Origin: Hydractinia symbiolongicarpus
Taxonomy: Eukaryota; Cnidaria; Hydrozoa; Anthoathecata; Hydractiniidae
Direction of reading: 5' to 3'
Length of the DNA stretch: 64,000 nt
Assembly: GCF_029227915.1 (NCBI RefSeq)
Contig: NC_079885.1
Coordinates: 6,076,001-6,140,000, forward strand
Positions 11,343 through 22,800 of the stretch are shown one piece after another. Position numbers and translations under genes: made by a program. Under the pieces are notes generated by a model. The model worked only from the letters and a program-made list of their open reading frames with translations. It was not told the origin of the DNA and searched no databases. Each line of letters starts with the position of its first letter. The first letter of the stretch is position 1.

Positions 11343-12164
11343 TTTCTTACTAGGCTTTTCTAAACTAGTGGATTTACTAGTATCGACAAATTTCCGTCTG
11401 CAATTATGATGCACAAGAACTTTAGACTGAACTTGCTTTGCTAACTCTTTGAAGTATCTGAAAAAATTATCTGAAAGTATCTGAAGAAATATACCTGATA
11501 ACTTATCTAATCCACGTTCATTGCTAGTTCTGATCAGTGTTTTTAACCCTTTTTCTTACACTTGCACTGCTGCTTCATTCTTGAATTTTTTTTTGCATAG
11601 TGTACAAACTTCCATTTCGCCACAATTCACAAATTATTTAGTGTCATGTAACTTATTTACGTTATTGTCGTTATTAAGGTTATTTACGTTATTAAGTTAT
11701 TGTCGATCAAAAAATCTCAAAATTTAGTTAAAAAACAAAACAATCATTATCAGACAAACATTAACACCGGCCAAACTCTTACTTCTTGTTTCTTATTCTT
11801 ATCTACTATGATGACGTTACATTGTATGCTAAAAGGTGGGGCAAATCGAGGTAACTTTCTGAGCAACATTACCCGGCAACATTTGTTGATGAACATGTTC
11901 ACTCGATTTGCTATGGCTATCAACATGTTAACGAAGAAAAAACCTCTAGAAATGTTGATCAACATTTATTAACTTTTTTATAAATCTTGATCAACATTGT
12001 TGACGATTTGCTACAGCCATCAACATTTCTGACAACATTTTTCAGTATTTTCGAATCATTTAATTGCAAATTCGAATGTTCTAGCGCGAATTCGAATCTT
12101 TTTGTTGGAGTGTATACACGACTTGCATGAAAATAAAATCAAAAAAATTAATATATAAGGCTCG

Positions 12165-12356
12165 ATCAACTGTAATATATCTTTGAATGAGCTGTAATCC
12201 AACCTTACATTTCTCTATAAGTTCTAGTATCTTCAGCCATTAACTCCTGGACGAGGTTAGTACAGAGTTCTTTCTCTTCCCTACTTTGAATCCATTTTCT
12301 GGTAGGGCCTCGCTTTCTTTTTCCATTGTCATCTATTACCAATGCCAGCAATAAAC
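12165..12356 (-). pseudogene. PIF/Harbinger transposase N-terminal fragment
   Basis: The minus-strand frame from ~12356 to 12208 encodes KRKRGPTRKWIQSREEKE followed by a segment of the type 'LVQELMAEDTRTYREM'. This resembles the conserved N-terminal stretch of Harbinger transposases (Arg/Trp-rich, then L-x2-EL-x-ED-x3-YR). A frameshift follows the last Met, and similar residues continue to ~12165. The DDE core is absent. A trace of the same N-terminal sequence appears on + at 13499-13535, showing that this part was also inverted and duplicated. Confidence 0.55.
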
Positions 12357-12469
12357 AAGCTCGTTAGAGCGCTTTATTACAGATATGCAGTATGTCGTAA
12401 GTCGAGTGAAGCGCACATAACATTATACATAGTGTTTCGGGTGTAGTATATTTTTAAAGAAATAACTTT

Positions 12470-12830
12470 ACAGCAACTTTGGCTGAAATAAAAACACGGT
12501 GTCACAAACACAAGTCATTGTTATTTCGCCATAGCAACAACACTCGGGCAACGTTTTGTTATTGTGCGGAATATTTTTTTGAGAAAATTCAAAAATTAAT
12601 CGTGACACCGGCGAACCGCTTAGTACAGGTAAACCGTGTCGCACATGCGCATAGGCGTAACAATCTTTTACAAAAAAACTTTATCGCAACTTCAGTTCAA
12701 GTAGAAAAACACGAAACAGGTGTCGTTAACGCCAGGCCGAGCGCTAAGTACAGGGAAACCGTGTTGCACATCAGTATAGGCTTTATAAACTTTATCACAA
12801 TCTCCGTTTAAATAAAAACACAGTAAACAG
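12470..12830. repeat. Diverged tandem duplication
   Basis: The words GCTAAGTACAGGGAAACCGTG / GCTTAGTACAGGTAAACCGTG and the flanking 'AAAACACG...GTGTC' and 'GCACAT...CATAGG' blocks recur about 120-140 bases apart, giving two to three diverged units. No gene is proposed in the overlapping frame 12479-12811. Confidence 0.55.
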
Positions 12831-13528
12831 CCCACCGTTACCCCGTCTACCTAAAAAACCATACTCAGCGATTTGATTTTATAGAACAAGCTTTTATGAC
12901 AGTAAAAAAAGCCTAACTGTATTTAACATCAAAATTACTAATTCAAGATTTTCTTGTAGCCAGACTGCAATTGGCTGCTTTCACTTTTTAGCCAGAGGTA
13001 GCTAATAGTAGGATAGAATAATGAAAATACCCCCAAAAAATTAATACAAAGTTGAAACTTGGTACAGAGGTAGGTAATAGCACTAAAATTGGGCAAAATT
13101 CATAATTGCGGATTCGGGTTTTGGTCAAAAGTGTGATTTTCAACATATTATCATGTTTATACATCGTTGGAAAGGAAATTTCATGCTGAATAACATTTTA
13201 GCACGGGCTGGCCTTAATCAGTTATATTTTGAGAGGCCTCGGCTACAGTAGGCATTACTTAATCATGATGAAGTGTTTCTCTTTTATAGCGCAACTATGT
13301 ATACTTCGAATAGTAGCAGTAGTATTTCAAATTAAGTATAGAATGTTGGTCGAATTAAGCCGGGGGTAAATCGATCAACATTCTCGATCAACATTATCGA
13401 TCAAAATTTTGGGCAACTACCTTCTACTGAAACGTGACCATTCTCTCTTTTTTCAAAATGACGAAGAAGGAAGCAGCTGCATGTTTATGACAATGAAGAA
13501 AAAAGCGATGTCCTACCAGAAAATGGAT

Positions 13529-13726
13529 TCAAAATTTTGAGTAGCTTCGATCTAAATTGTCCCAGAGACAGGGTCTTCTTTCGCACAGGTCAATCAGCTT
13601 CTCCACTATTTCATCGTTCCATTTAAATTTTTGTTTACCAGCAGTGGTAGTTGCAGGATCAGCTGAAGCAGTGACTTCCGCCATTTTCAAAATGAATATA
13701 TCTCTATGTTTTGATCTTATTTTCAT
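13529..13726 (-). pseudogene. MADF/Myb-SANT-like domain fragment (Harbinger accessory gene)
   Basis: A 65-residue frame encodes KFKWNDEIVEKLIDLCERRP followed by CLWDNLD. The pattern W-x5-V-x2-LI-x-L-x3-RPCLWD is the start of a MADF (Myb/SANT-like) DNA-binding domain. PIF/Harbinger elements typically carry such a gene beside the transposase, where it helps bring the transposase to the ends and the nucleus. Only the first third of the domain is left. Confidence 0.6.
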
Positions 13727-14242
13727 GCAATTCGTGTATACATTCGAACAAAAACATTCGAATTCGTGCTAGAACATTCGAATTTGCAATTAAATGATTC
13801 GAAAATACTGAAAAATGCTACCAGAAATGTTGATGGCTATAGCAAATCGTCAACAATGTTGATCAACATTTATAAAAAAAGTTAATAAATGTTGATCAAC
13901 ATTTTTAGAGGTTTTTTTTTTTTCGTTAATATGTTGATAGCCATAGCAAATCGAGTGAACATGTTCATCAACAAATGTTGCCGGGTAATGTTGCTCAGAA
14001 AATTACCTCGATTTGCCCCACCTTTAAGCATACAATGTAACGTCATCATAGTAGATAAGAATAAGAAACAAGAAGTAAGAGTTTGTCCGGTGTTAATGTT
14101 TTTATTAATAATGATTGTTTTGTTTTTTAACTAAATTTTGAGATTATTTGATCGACAATAACTTAATAACGTAAATAACCTTAATAACGACATTAACGTA
14201 AATAAGTTACATGGCACTAAATAATTTGTGAATTGTGGCGAA

Positions 14243-14800
14243 ATGGAAGTTTGTACACTATGCAAAGAAAAATTCGAGAATGAAGCAGCAGTGCAAGTGC
14301 AAGAAACAGGGTTAAAAACACTGATCAGAACTAGCAATGAACATGGATTAGATGAGTTATCAGGTAAATTTTCTTCAGATACTTTCAGATAATTTTTTTC
14401 AAATACTTCAAAGAGTTAGCAAAGCAAGTTCAGTCTAAAGTTCTTGTACATCATAATTGCAGACGGAAATTTGTTGATACTAGTAAATCCACTAGTTTAG
14501 AAAAGCCTAGTAAGAAACTAAGATCATAAAGTACTTTTAGTTGAAAAAGAAACTGCTTTCTTTGTATGAAAAAAGCAATGCGAAAGTAATCAACTGTTGC
14601 CAGAGACAACCATTGATTACAACACTTATGATTCGATGTAAGAGTGAAAGAGATACATGGGGAAATACTTTTCACTGATGGACATGACGTAGAAAGAAAT
14701 GCTTTTAAAGATCTTTTAACCTTGATTTCTGTAAATGATTGCATTACAATGATACATTGCACAATAAGCAGCAAATACTTTCTTTTATGATCATTTTTAA
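14243..14800 (+). pseudogene. Decayed transposon protein with CxxC and HxxCRxxF motifs
   Basis: A frame from ATG 14243 to 14363 encodes MEVCTLCKEKFENEAAVQV..., and 14404-14525 encodes ELAKQVQSKVLVHHNCRRKF.... The diverged continuation around 14640-14690 (TLMIRCKSERDTWGN) fits the same protein. This order (CxxC, then HHNCRRKF, then R-C-x-E-R-x-D-x-WG) recurs in large uncharacterised transposon-encoded proteins that I associate with cnidarian genomes. The first part is duplicated in inverted orientation in the left arm (~11396-11606, minus strand). Stops and frameshifts make it non-functional. Its function is unknown. Confidence 0.5.
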
Positions 14801-14829
14801 CCCTTACTTCCAAAGAAAGTATTACTCAG

Positions 14830-15365
14830 CATGAGATTTCCTTTATAACGATGTATAACATAATCATATTTTAAAAAGTCGAATTTTTTACCAAAACGTA
14901 AAACCGTCATCATGACATTTGCCCATATTTTTGAGTTGCCGGGACTTAGTCAATGAGGATTTTTTTTTCTATGAATCCTAACAAAAAACGCGACAATATA
15001 TTTACCTTAACATGTGAAAGCATGCAAAATATAAATAATATAATAAATATTCTTATAGAAACAACGTACTTAAAAGAAAGAAACATGACATCATCACTTA
15101 CAAACCAGAATGACATTTGCGAGCTTTTTTTCGGATTCTGCAGTGATTCCGAAATTAAGCTGCGTGTATGCAACAAAACAAAGTCTGTAAAAATCGTGTT
15201 TTGCCAAGATTTTCAAATATTATTGAAACCATTATTAAAGAAATATTGAAAATGTGGCGTCTCATTGAGTAGACTGATATTGATATCGGTTTGCACCAAT
15301 CCTAAGCACTATATTCACCAGATCGTGGTGATAATATACAAAAGTAATTTGAAACCATAATATTA
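14830..15365. other. Intergenic, nothing recognised
   Basis: AT-rich; the frame 14953-15249 has no recognisable domain or splice context. Confidence 0.45.
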
Positions 15366-15370
15366 ACCCT

Positions 15371-15498
15371 ATAATAACTGTTTATGAGGGCAATACCGGA
15401 GAATATTGACCGACGTCGAAGTAATGGCCTAGCTTGTGAGGGCAATACGCGACAGAGGTCAATATTCGAAAGCATTGCCCGAAATAAACAGTTATTAT
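15371..15498. mobile_element. Fold-back MITE (~128 bp)
   Basis: Perfect 15-bp termini ATAATAACTGTTTAT (15371-15385) and ATAAACAGTTATTAT (15484-15498). The interior also pairs, since GGGCAAT...ATATTGACC occurs on both strands, so almost the whole unit can fold on itself. Confidence 0.7.
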
Positions 15499-16589
15499 AT
15501 GGATTATTATCCGGGTACTGCATTTTACGACCAAAAATATAACATTATAAGCAGGACGTAGAAACCATGTTTTTAAAAAATCTATTCCCATATGGAACGT
15601 ACATTCGAACTAACTAATATGTTTTTTTAAAAAATCTAATATCGTGTAAACATAACAAGTTTTTATTGTAGATACAAAAAAGAATTCTTTTCTTTTCGCC
15701 TCAAAGTTTTAAGTGCACTGTAATGGCCTTATTAATTTAATCTTGGAGGAAAGAATACAGAAGGAGAAACAACTTCATTTCTGTACGCTTTAAATGTATT
15801 GAATTTTCTATTGCTTTTAGTTTCCAAAAAATCTGTGCGTGAGGTGCTCGACCGAGTCTTTTTCGCAAAAAATTGATCAAATTCCATATTCTCCTTTAAT
15901 AGGGGCTAACTTTTTTCTATTGAAATCTGACTGTAACACGCTGCAGGCACGTGATTATTGTATGGAAAGTGTGCCTAATATAAGTCGGTAAACATTGATA
16001 TTAAAAACTTCAACAATACGTTTGGAAGTAAGCGTTTAACCATGATATTAACCTATTTTTGCAGGCTTGAGTATACCACTTTGATCATGAAAAACAATAT
16101 TGATAGATATGCGCCGGACGAGTGCCGACAAAATGTGTGCTGGATTAATGTTTATTCTAACTAAAGAAATAACTTCTTATAACAGAACGTCGTTTTAAAA
16201 CCAGATATAAACTTTTTCTTTTTGTTTACAAAAGTGTCGAGCATGTGCTTCTTCGCTAATTATGTTAACATAAGAACAAAAGAAATTTTACCGATTTCAA
16301 TATGGCTTCTTGTTTTGATAATATTATCAAATTCATCATCAAATTATCTAATTGTTTTTATAACCAATCATAGTTGCGAATTGTTATTCACGAATAATTT
16401 AGTCACACAACCGCCAAAATTTCAAATTAAGTTTCTATACAGACACCTGCTAGAACCTCACGCAGTGTTTCAATAGATTTAAAAGAGTTGTTTCTCCTTC
16501 CGTATTCTTTCCTCCAAGATTTAATATAGGATATTGACAAGTAGTGTTATTGACGTCGCGCCTTAACGTCAGAAAATTTAACATATTAG
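15499..16589. other. Intergenic, nothing recognised
   Basis: AT-rich, no convincing gene; the frame 16222-16476 lacks recognisable features. Confidence 0.5.
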
Positions 16590-16710
16590 ACATGCAATTT
16601 TCGGGTACTTCAAGGAAAATTTCTGTAAGATCAAAGGAAGAATGAACACATCCACTTTGCCTGTTACAGAGACACAGAACTGGCGTACTATTTTAAAGAT
16701 AAAAGTAAGT
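16590..16710 (+). repeat. Second copy of the window-start repeat
   Basis: It resembles bases ~50-134 of the window (shared ACATCCACTTTGCCTGT and CAGAACTGGCGTA-type words). Confidence 0.55.
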
Positions 16711-18894
16711 TTCACTTTTGTTTCGCGTTTTATTTATATTTACTTTTTTCAGTGTTTATTTAAACTTTTATAAAAAAAAGCAAAGATATAACTAGCACTT
16801 TATGAGCAGTATGGGTAAGGCAGCACATTGTGCTAAATATTGTTTTTCTTCCAATCGAAGACAAAAGTAGTTTGCGGTCTTTTTACCAGACAACAAACTT
16901 TGTTGTAAACTATTATTGCCAAAACTTTATAACGGATTATTGCATGTGTCACCTCTTTGTTAGATTGTGTGTTTAAGAATGAAGAAAGACAAACATCCTT
17001 GGAGATGTCACAATGGAGTCAGTGATGGTCTATAATACCAGATATTGACCCTGCTATGGAGAAAATGACAAGCTCATTTGGTTTGAAATTTTCTTTGCAT
17101 ATGCACAGGCTTTGAAGAGAATGTACCGGTTTCTTTGTTTTTGAAAATATCTAAATTCTGTAACTTAGAAAGCTCTTACGAAATTATTTGTTATGCAATT
17201 TTATTTAAATTGGGCTAAATCCACCTATACAGCAGGAAAATAATCCTTTTTGTACTCAATTAATTGCATTTTGCTATTCACGAAATGGATCTGGGAAGCT
17301 TAATCATGACAATATGACCACTATGATTTGACTGATGGAATTTTTTGATCGTTTCGTTTATAAATATGTCAACTGCTTAAGTTATGTCTGAAAAAAATTA
17401 CTTCCTAGGAAATGAAATAACAAACCAAAAATGGTGCAACGTGGGTTTCGGCTAGTTTATAATATTTATGTGGCTAGTTGTAGGAGTATTAACTTGCTAC
17501 ATGCTGCGCTGTGCTGTATTCTGTTTTCTCAGTAATGTTCTATCTTCCTTAAGCCTTGTGCTCAAAACCTAGTATATGACAAAAGAACATGCAAACGAAA
17601 TTTAAATTTGATGCAACTTAGTAATTGAGGCAAGATACGCATGCACCTGATAGCGCATGCTTGAATAGAACTTACCACTCACAAGTCTTGAAGAGATTAC
17701 GTAGACAAAAAGGTTCTTTTTTTCGGTTGAACAAAGTGAATAAGAAAATAATTCAGCAGTATCTTTTACTTAGTTCCATCGGCCATGACTAATTAATGCT
17801 ACTTTGAAAGTGAGACAAATCTCTATCACACAACAAACATGTTTACAGCCACCGCTATCCTATACGCCATCAGCAACACCATCAAATATTTCACCACCCG
17901 TGTACCAGTTCACCCCACCCTCTCTTTCTTCAACCAACGCCCAGTTGTCTACACAAGCAATCATAACTGTGATGTGTGCAAATAAAATTTTTATTTTCTG
18001 AATTTGTTTAGTAAAAAAGTAAACGTTTGTTTAAAGGGGCTACGAAACGATTCAATAAGGTTAATCCCTGCAAATTCAGAAGATTGGCATGTAATGGATG
18101 GACTATTTAAAGGGTAAAGGTGCAGGAAATTATACACACTTTAGAACCAGATAGACGCCTAGAAAGCTTGTTTACGAGTAATTACTTTTATAATGAATTC
18201 GCTACTAAAAAAAATTAATCCTTTTAGTGTTCTTTTTGGGGGTAAGCTATGGTCTGCATGTATGTTAAATATCAGTAAATTGGAAACGTGTTTTGACGAG
18301 GAAACAGGGTAATACGAGGAACTGTATTTGTTAAAAAAGAGCTACTAGCTTTAAGAAGGTAATTAATACCTCTAAAAGGATTTTAAAGTTATGTTGTTGG
18401 TCAGGCTGGTTTTATGTGCAATAGACTTATATTTTTCTATGCAAAACTTGGAAGGATAAACTAGCTAGCTTGTGCAAAAGATTTAAAGTTTATTTTATTA
18501 AAAAGTTCGAGTTAAAACCAAGGTAAGTTCTTATATCGAATAAATTTATGGATATCCAATACACGTAGGGAACTTTTCTGTCATTTTCTGTTATATTTGG
18601 ATGTCCAATATGATACTTAAGATGATTTAAGTTGTTGTTTTTGTCTTCAGTGATCATAAACCTTTTCAGCGCCATTAGCTTGACTTTTGTGAAAGTCTCT
18701 AAAGTCGAAAACCAACAGCCGTTTCGTGATCCCTTTAAAGAAACACAAAATAGAGTTTCCATACAATGCACAGAAACAACGTCACGCAGTAGGATTTAAT
18801 TAATTTTCTAATTGACTTTTGCAATAGATTGCCCGTACTGCAAACATCAAACTAGTAAACTTAGTACTTGCTTTTCGTACCTCGCTACTGCAGT
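16711..18894. other. Intergenic; one weak candidate exon at 17804-18001
   Basis: Mostly AT-rich. A GC-richer patch at about 17815-17985 encodes Ser/Thr/Pro/Gln-rich sequence (LSYTPSATPSNISPPVYQF) and is followed by AATAAA near 17981, so it might be a terminal exon. No partner exon or homology was identified. The rest shows nothing recognisable. Confidence 0.3.
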
Positions 18895-19190
18895 TGCCAT
18901 GGAAAAATCCACAGGATCGTCCGTCTTTAAATTAAACGGTATTTCGTGTGGCCGTTGCACGACGCTTATTTCGCGGACAGACAGACAAAAAACGACTATT
19001 ATTAACGACTAGTCGTTACCCGTGAAAAAATCCACGGGTTCGCCCGTCCTTTATATATATACCCGTGGCAAAAAAGTGGATAAAATATATTGCATTTGAT
19101 ATTCGTGTTTCCGTAACATAATTTTCTACCTCAGCAGGGGGTTTGCGCAGAGACAGACAGAAGAAATACGGCTATTATTATAGAGAAATT
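18895..19190. repeat. Hairpin-rich MITE-like repeat
   Basis: The words AAAATCCACAGGATCGTCCGTC and AAAATCCACGGGTTCGCCCGTC occur ~130 bases apart, the second followed by TATATATATACCCGTGG, which pairs with CCACGGGT. CAGACAGACA motifs followed by ACGACTATTATTA or ACGGCTATTATTATAGAG flank them. A similar ACAGACAGACAG...TATTATTATATAGAT end occurs at ~43880-43916. It is probably a nested MITE-type repeat. Confidence 0.45.
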
Positions 19191-19855
19191 ACAAAAAATG
19201 AGCTTTAAGAAAAACCCGGAATTTTTCCCTTTAATAATTCTTATCAAAAGCAACAAGGAACAAATCCATTTGTCAGTTACGCATGAACATATGATGTCAC
19301 TACCTATGATCCTCCTCAAATTGTGTCGTTTGTATACGAATAACATGACAAAAACAATCAACAAGAGGGATTTTCTAATCAACTTGACATCAAAAATCAA
19401 TTAAGCAAACGAAATTAATAATTTATCTACAATACAATCTTAATTAAAATATAGACTGGTTTAAATAATTAATACTTTGAAAAAAAATTTGCAGTCAGCT
19501 TTTTCGCAGGTTAGATAAGGAATCACAGCCGCACTTACGTGTATACCTAGCTACCTAGCCAACCTAATGAGGCAATTAGAATTAATAATGTGCTCGATTT
19601 ACTACTAACGACACACAAGGTTTAAACATTTCGGTAATCCAGATGTGTCGTTGATTAACAAAAAGGAAAAAACATTTACATCAAGAATTGTTTGTGGAAA
19701 CGAGTGGTGATTGAAGTTTGAATATCAACCACATCAACTGACATCTCTAATTTCATAACAACCTCTTGTTTTGATTGAAATTAAATCAAGCTATATTTAA
19801 AACAAGAAATTGAAAGTAATCAGCTGTTAGGACCACAACAAGTGAAGTTATTAGA

Positions 19856-22800
19856 ATGTTAGCACAAGGCTCCGAAGGAACTGGTGAAACTACACCGAGA
19901 GTTCCAAAATCGACGACACACCGAATAGTGACAACAATACGAGTACTTGGTAAGTTGCTTTGCTTTATATACGTTTTGAAAAAAAAAAAAAGTAATTTTT
20001 TTTATCGTCAATGTAACTTAACTTGCTTGTTTATAGCTAATAGTCATTTTGCCGTTGTATTACTGGTAAATGCTTTTTTATAAGAATACTCTCTATAAGA
20101 ATATCGAAGATGAAATAGACCTTTCCCGAATTTCCTAATTATGTCAAACTCAATTAAAGAGGTCGATACTAAAAATGATTCTTATCCCTAAGTTCCTTAG
20201 CAAAAGGTAGAATAAATTACCTAATTTCGTTAATACTTCTGTTCGTTTAGTGCCTTAATTCCGAGCTGAAAGTTACGGTCAAACCCATTATAAGGCGAGC
20301 TTTCGGAGAATAGCCTCGTTTTCAAAATAATTATTTTCTTCAAATTTAAATAAAATCCAACAAGAACATTATATTGCTCTAAAAACTACATTTTTCATGA
20401 TAAGTTATTATTCTATCTGAATATCCTTTTTTAAAGAGCACAGAAGCGTTATAAAATTTTGGATGATGTCGTAATTATTATAATATTGAAATTCGGGAAA
20501 GGTGTATTAGACAAAAAGTTAAGAATATATTAAAATTTTGCTTGCATCATAAACGAAATGTAAGAAAAAAATAATAAAAACTTATATTATATCATTGATG
20601 TCAGATGTCGTCTCGTGTTTCATCTGAAGTATTTTACCCACAAAATCTAGTGGTCCGTCTGTCAATATATACAACTGCAACTCATGCAGATTTTTCTTAA
20701 CTGTTATAAGAATATGCTTAGAATATATCAAAATGAATTTTGTCCAATGTTGAGACGAAAACACTATTCTTATAATAAAACATGTAAATATATCTTGACA
20801 TCTTTTCAATAATATGAAGCAACACGCACGCTCTCGATTGTCTTTCTGTACGTAAGGTGTATATAAACTTAAGCAACTGGTTAAACAGGGCAAACACGGA
20901 ATAAGTTTTGTCAACCTTTATTATACTAATTAACTTCTTTTAACGAGCTCAAAATAATATAGAAAGGGGAACAAAAGGTCATCTTAAAGCGGATAAAAAA
21001 AGGAAATTAGGCACGAGCTTAAGTCGGACAAGATTGTTCCTGTCACGTGTGTATAAAGTCTCCACACATGTAGAACTAAAAACATCTTTCGTAAAATTTA
21101 AAGTGATGCACGTAAAAGACGGATAAAGTCCTTGACCGGTGACAAAATCCACAGAGATCATTCGTGCAGTCTTTACATGAAGTTGTAATATAGTCTACGG
21201 TGAGTTGGAGCAGAATCAGTTAAAATAATTTTACATTCTCTCTTTCGTCACTAATTACTTCGTGCGTCCCGATGTCGTAAATAGACAATCAGACGATAAA
21301 TGTAGCTGTGTACTGTTCATGTATAACCACAAAATAATTAGTTTTAACAACGGTTAATACAGAGGTTATTGATATTGTATAAATAAAATAAAAGACATCT
21401 ATTTTGAACCATCTGTAAACTCTCACCCACTCGAACACGCTGCGAACACGTGCTATCAACAAAACTACTTCATTTCACGAAACAAAAGCAACATTGCTTA
21501 CATTTTAGACTAAACAAGTAGTTTAAACTGGATGAATTTTATGTAACATACGTTACTTTAATACGGTAGACTTAATCACACTTTTCAAACGCATAAAATG
21601 TTCCTTGCGCAAAGTATTTGTGGCAATATTGTAAATTACATTTAAAAGAGTTTGCAAACACGAAAAAAAGAAGATCGAATGATTATACAAAGAATATCAG
21701 TCCTTTTTTCCAACGGTAACGTATGTTGCGCATTTAAGGCGATGTTTTCCATTCATATCACAGAAAGCCTTGGTAGACGATGTTAGACCTAAAAACCCTG
21801 CTATTCGTGACTTATTAAGTCAATACAACCATGGCTAAATTTGTGAAGTGATACGGATCACGAAGTTCATGCTATCGAGGATGAGATACGTTAGCATTTA
21901 TATTAGAATTGTAACATACGTTACTATTTCTTTAGTTTCATACAATAGACAATAGCTGAACAAGCTAAGTCATACATAGTAAAGTATTCCTAAAGTCACG
22001 GCCATACAATACCTCAAAAAATTAATTAACTTAGAAGAAAGAACTAAAATCCTTATTCCGATTATAATTATTTTTGACACAGTCATCGTTTACAAAAAAG
22101 TAAAGATTCTTACCTCAATAAATACGCAACCAAACTTTTTCTTGAGCCTTCTCTTGTGATCTAACATGAAAGTTCATGGACAACACAGTCGCCTTGTCAC
22201 TAAATCGAATAATTCTTTTCACAATCGAATGTTATGCGTTCTATTTTCAAACGTTCTATTTTTATGAAACGTATGTTACAAATCGTATGTTACATTTCAA
22301 CTTTAAGCCGCCTCTATCTCAAAAAATCTTTCATGCATTCAGCAATTATTGATAGTTTCTCAACGATATCCACCTACTTAATTTTTATCCCGAAACAAAT
22401 AACAATTCATGTCAACCCACCCGCAAAGAGTACAGGAATCGTATGTTACATTCTAAAATTGGAAAATCAAATTTTGAACTTCTGACTACAATGAAAACCT
22501 GAAAAGTCAAAATATCATAAAAAATCTTTTTTAATTTTTTAATTTGATATAACTAGCTTTCAATTTCTCAGAAAAGGGCGTCTTATACTTTTCCACTATA
22601 TTTATAGGGGCGGTTAAAAAGTCGTAACGGAGGTTACCATCGTTATGAGGACAGATTACAAACTAGTGCAGCTTTTTTATTTTGGGCCTAGGTTTCATGA
22701 AATTTTGGGGAGAAGCACTTTCTCAATATACTCTTATCATTAGATACTGCTTTCTACTAAAATATGAAACCAATCGGCGCTACCAACCGCCAAACATCGA

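Larger units (their letters stand above)
11343..14520. mobile_element. Composite transposon with ~0.8-kb inverted arms
   Basis: The outer sequences 11343-~12145 and ~13705-14520 are near-identical reverse complements (for example TTTCTTACTAGGCTTTTC at the left edge and its mirror at the right edge). Each arm holds the same coding exons of a transposon protein (sense on + in the right arm) and a block of TGTTGATCAACA-type palindromes. Between the arms lie remnants of a PIF/Harbinger transposase and of a MADF-domain gene. It is either one large element with very long terminal inverted repeats, or an inverted duplication around a Harbinger insertion. No target duplication was convincingly found. 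Confidence 0.7.

Noticed and set aside
11521-14337. Short frames in the inverted arms (e.g. 11700-11972, 13889-14134)
   Set aside because: Antisense shadows of the transposon exon and palindromic repeats; the same peptides appear on both arms.
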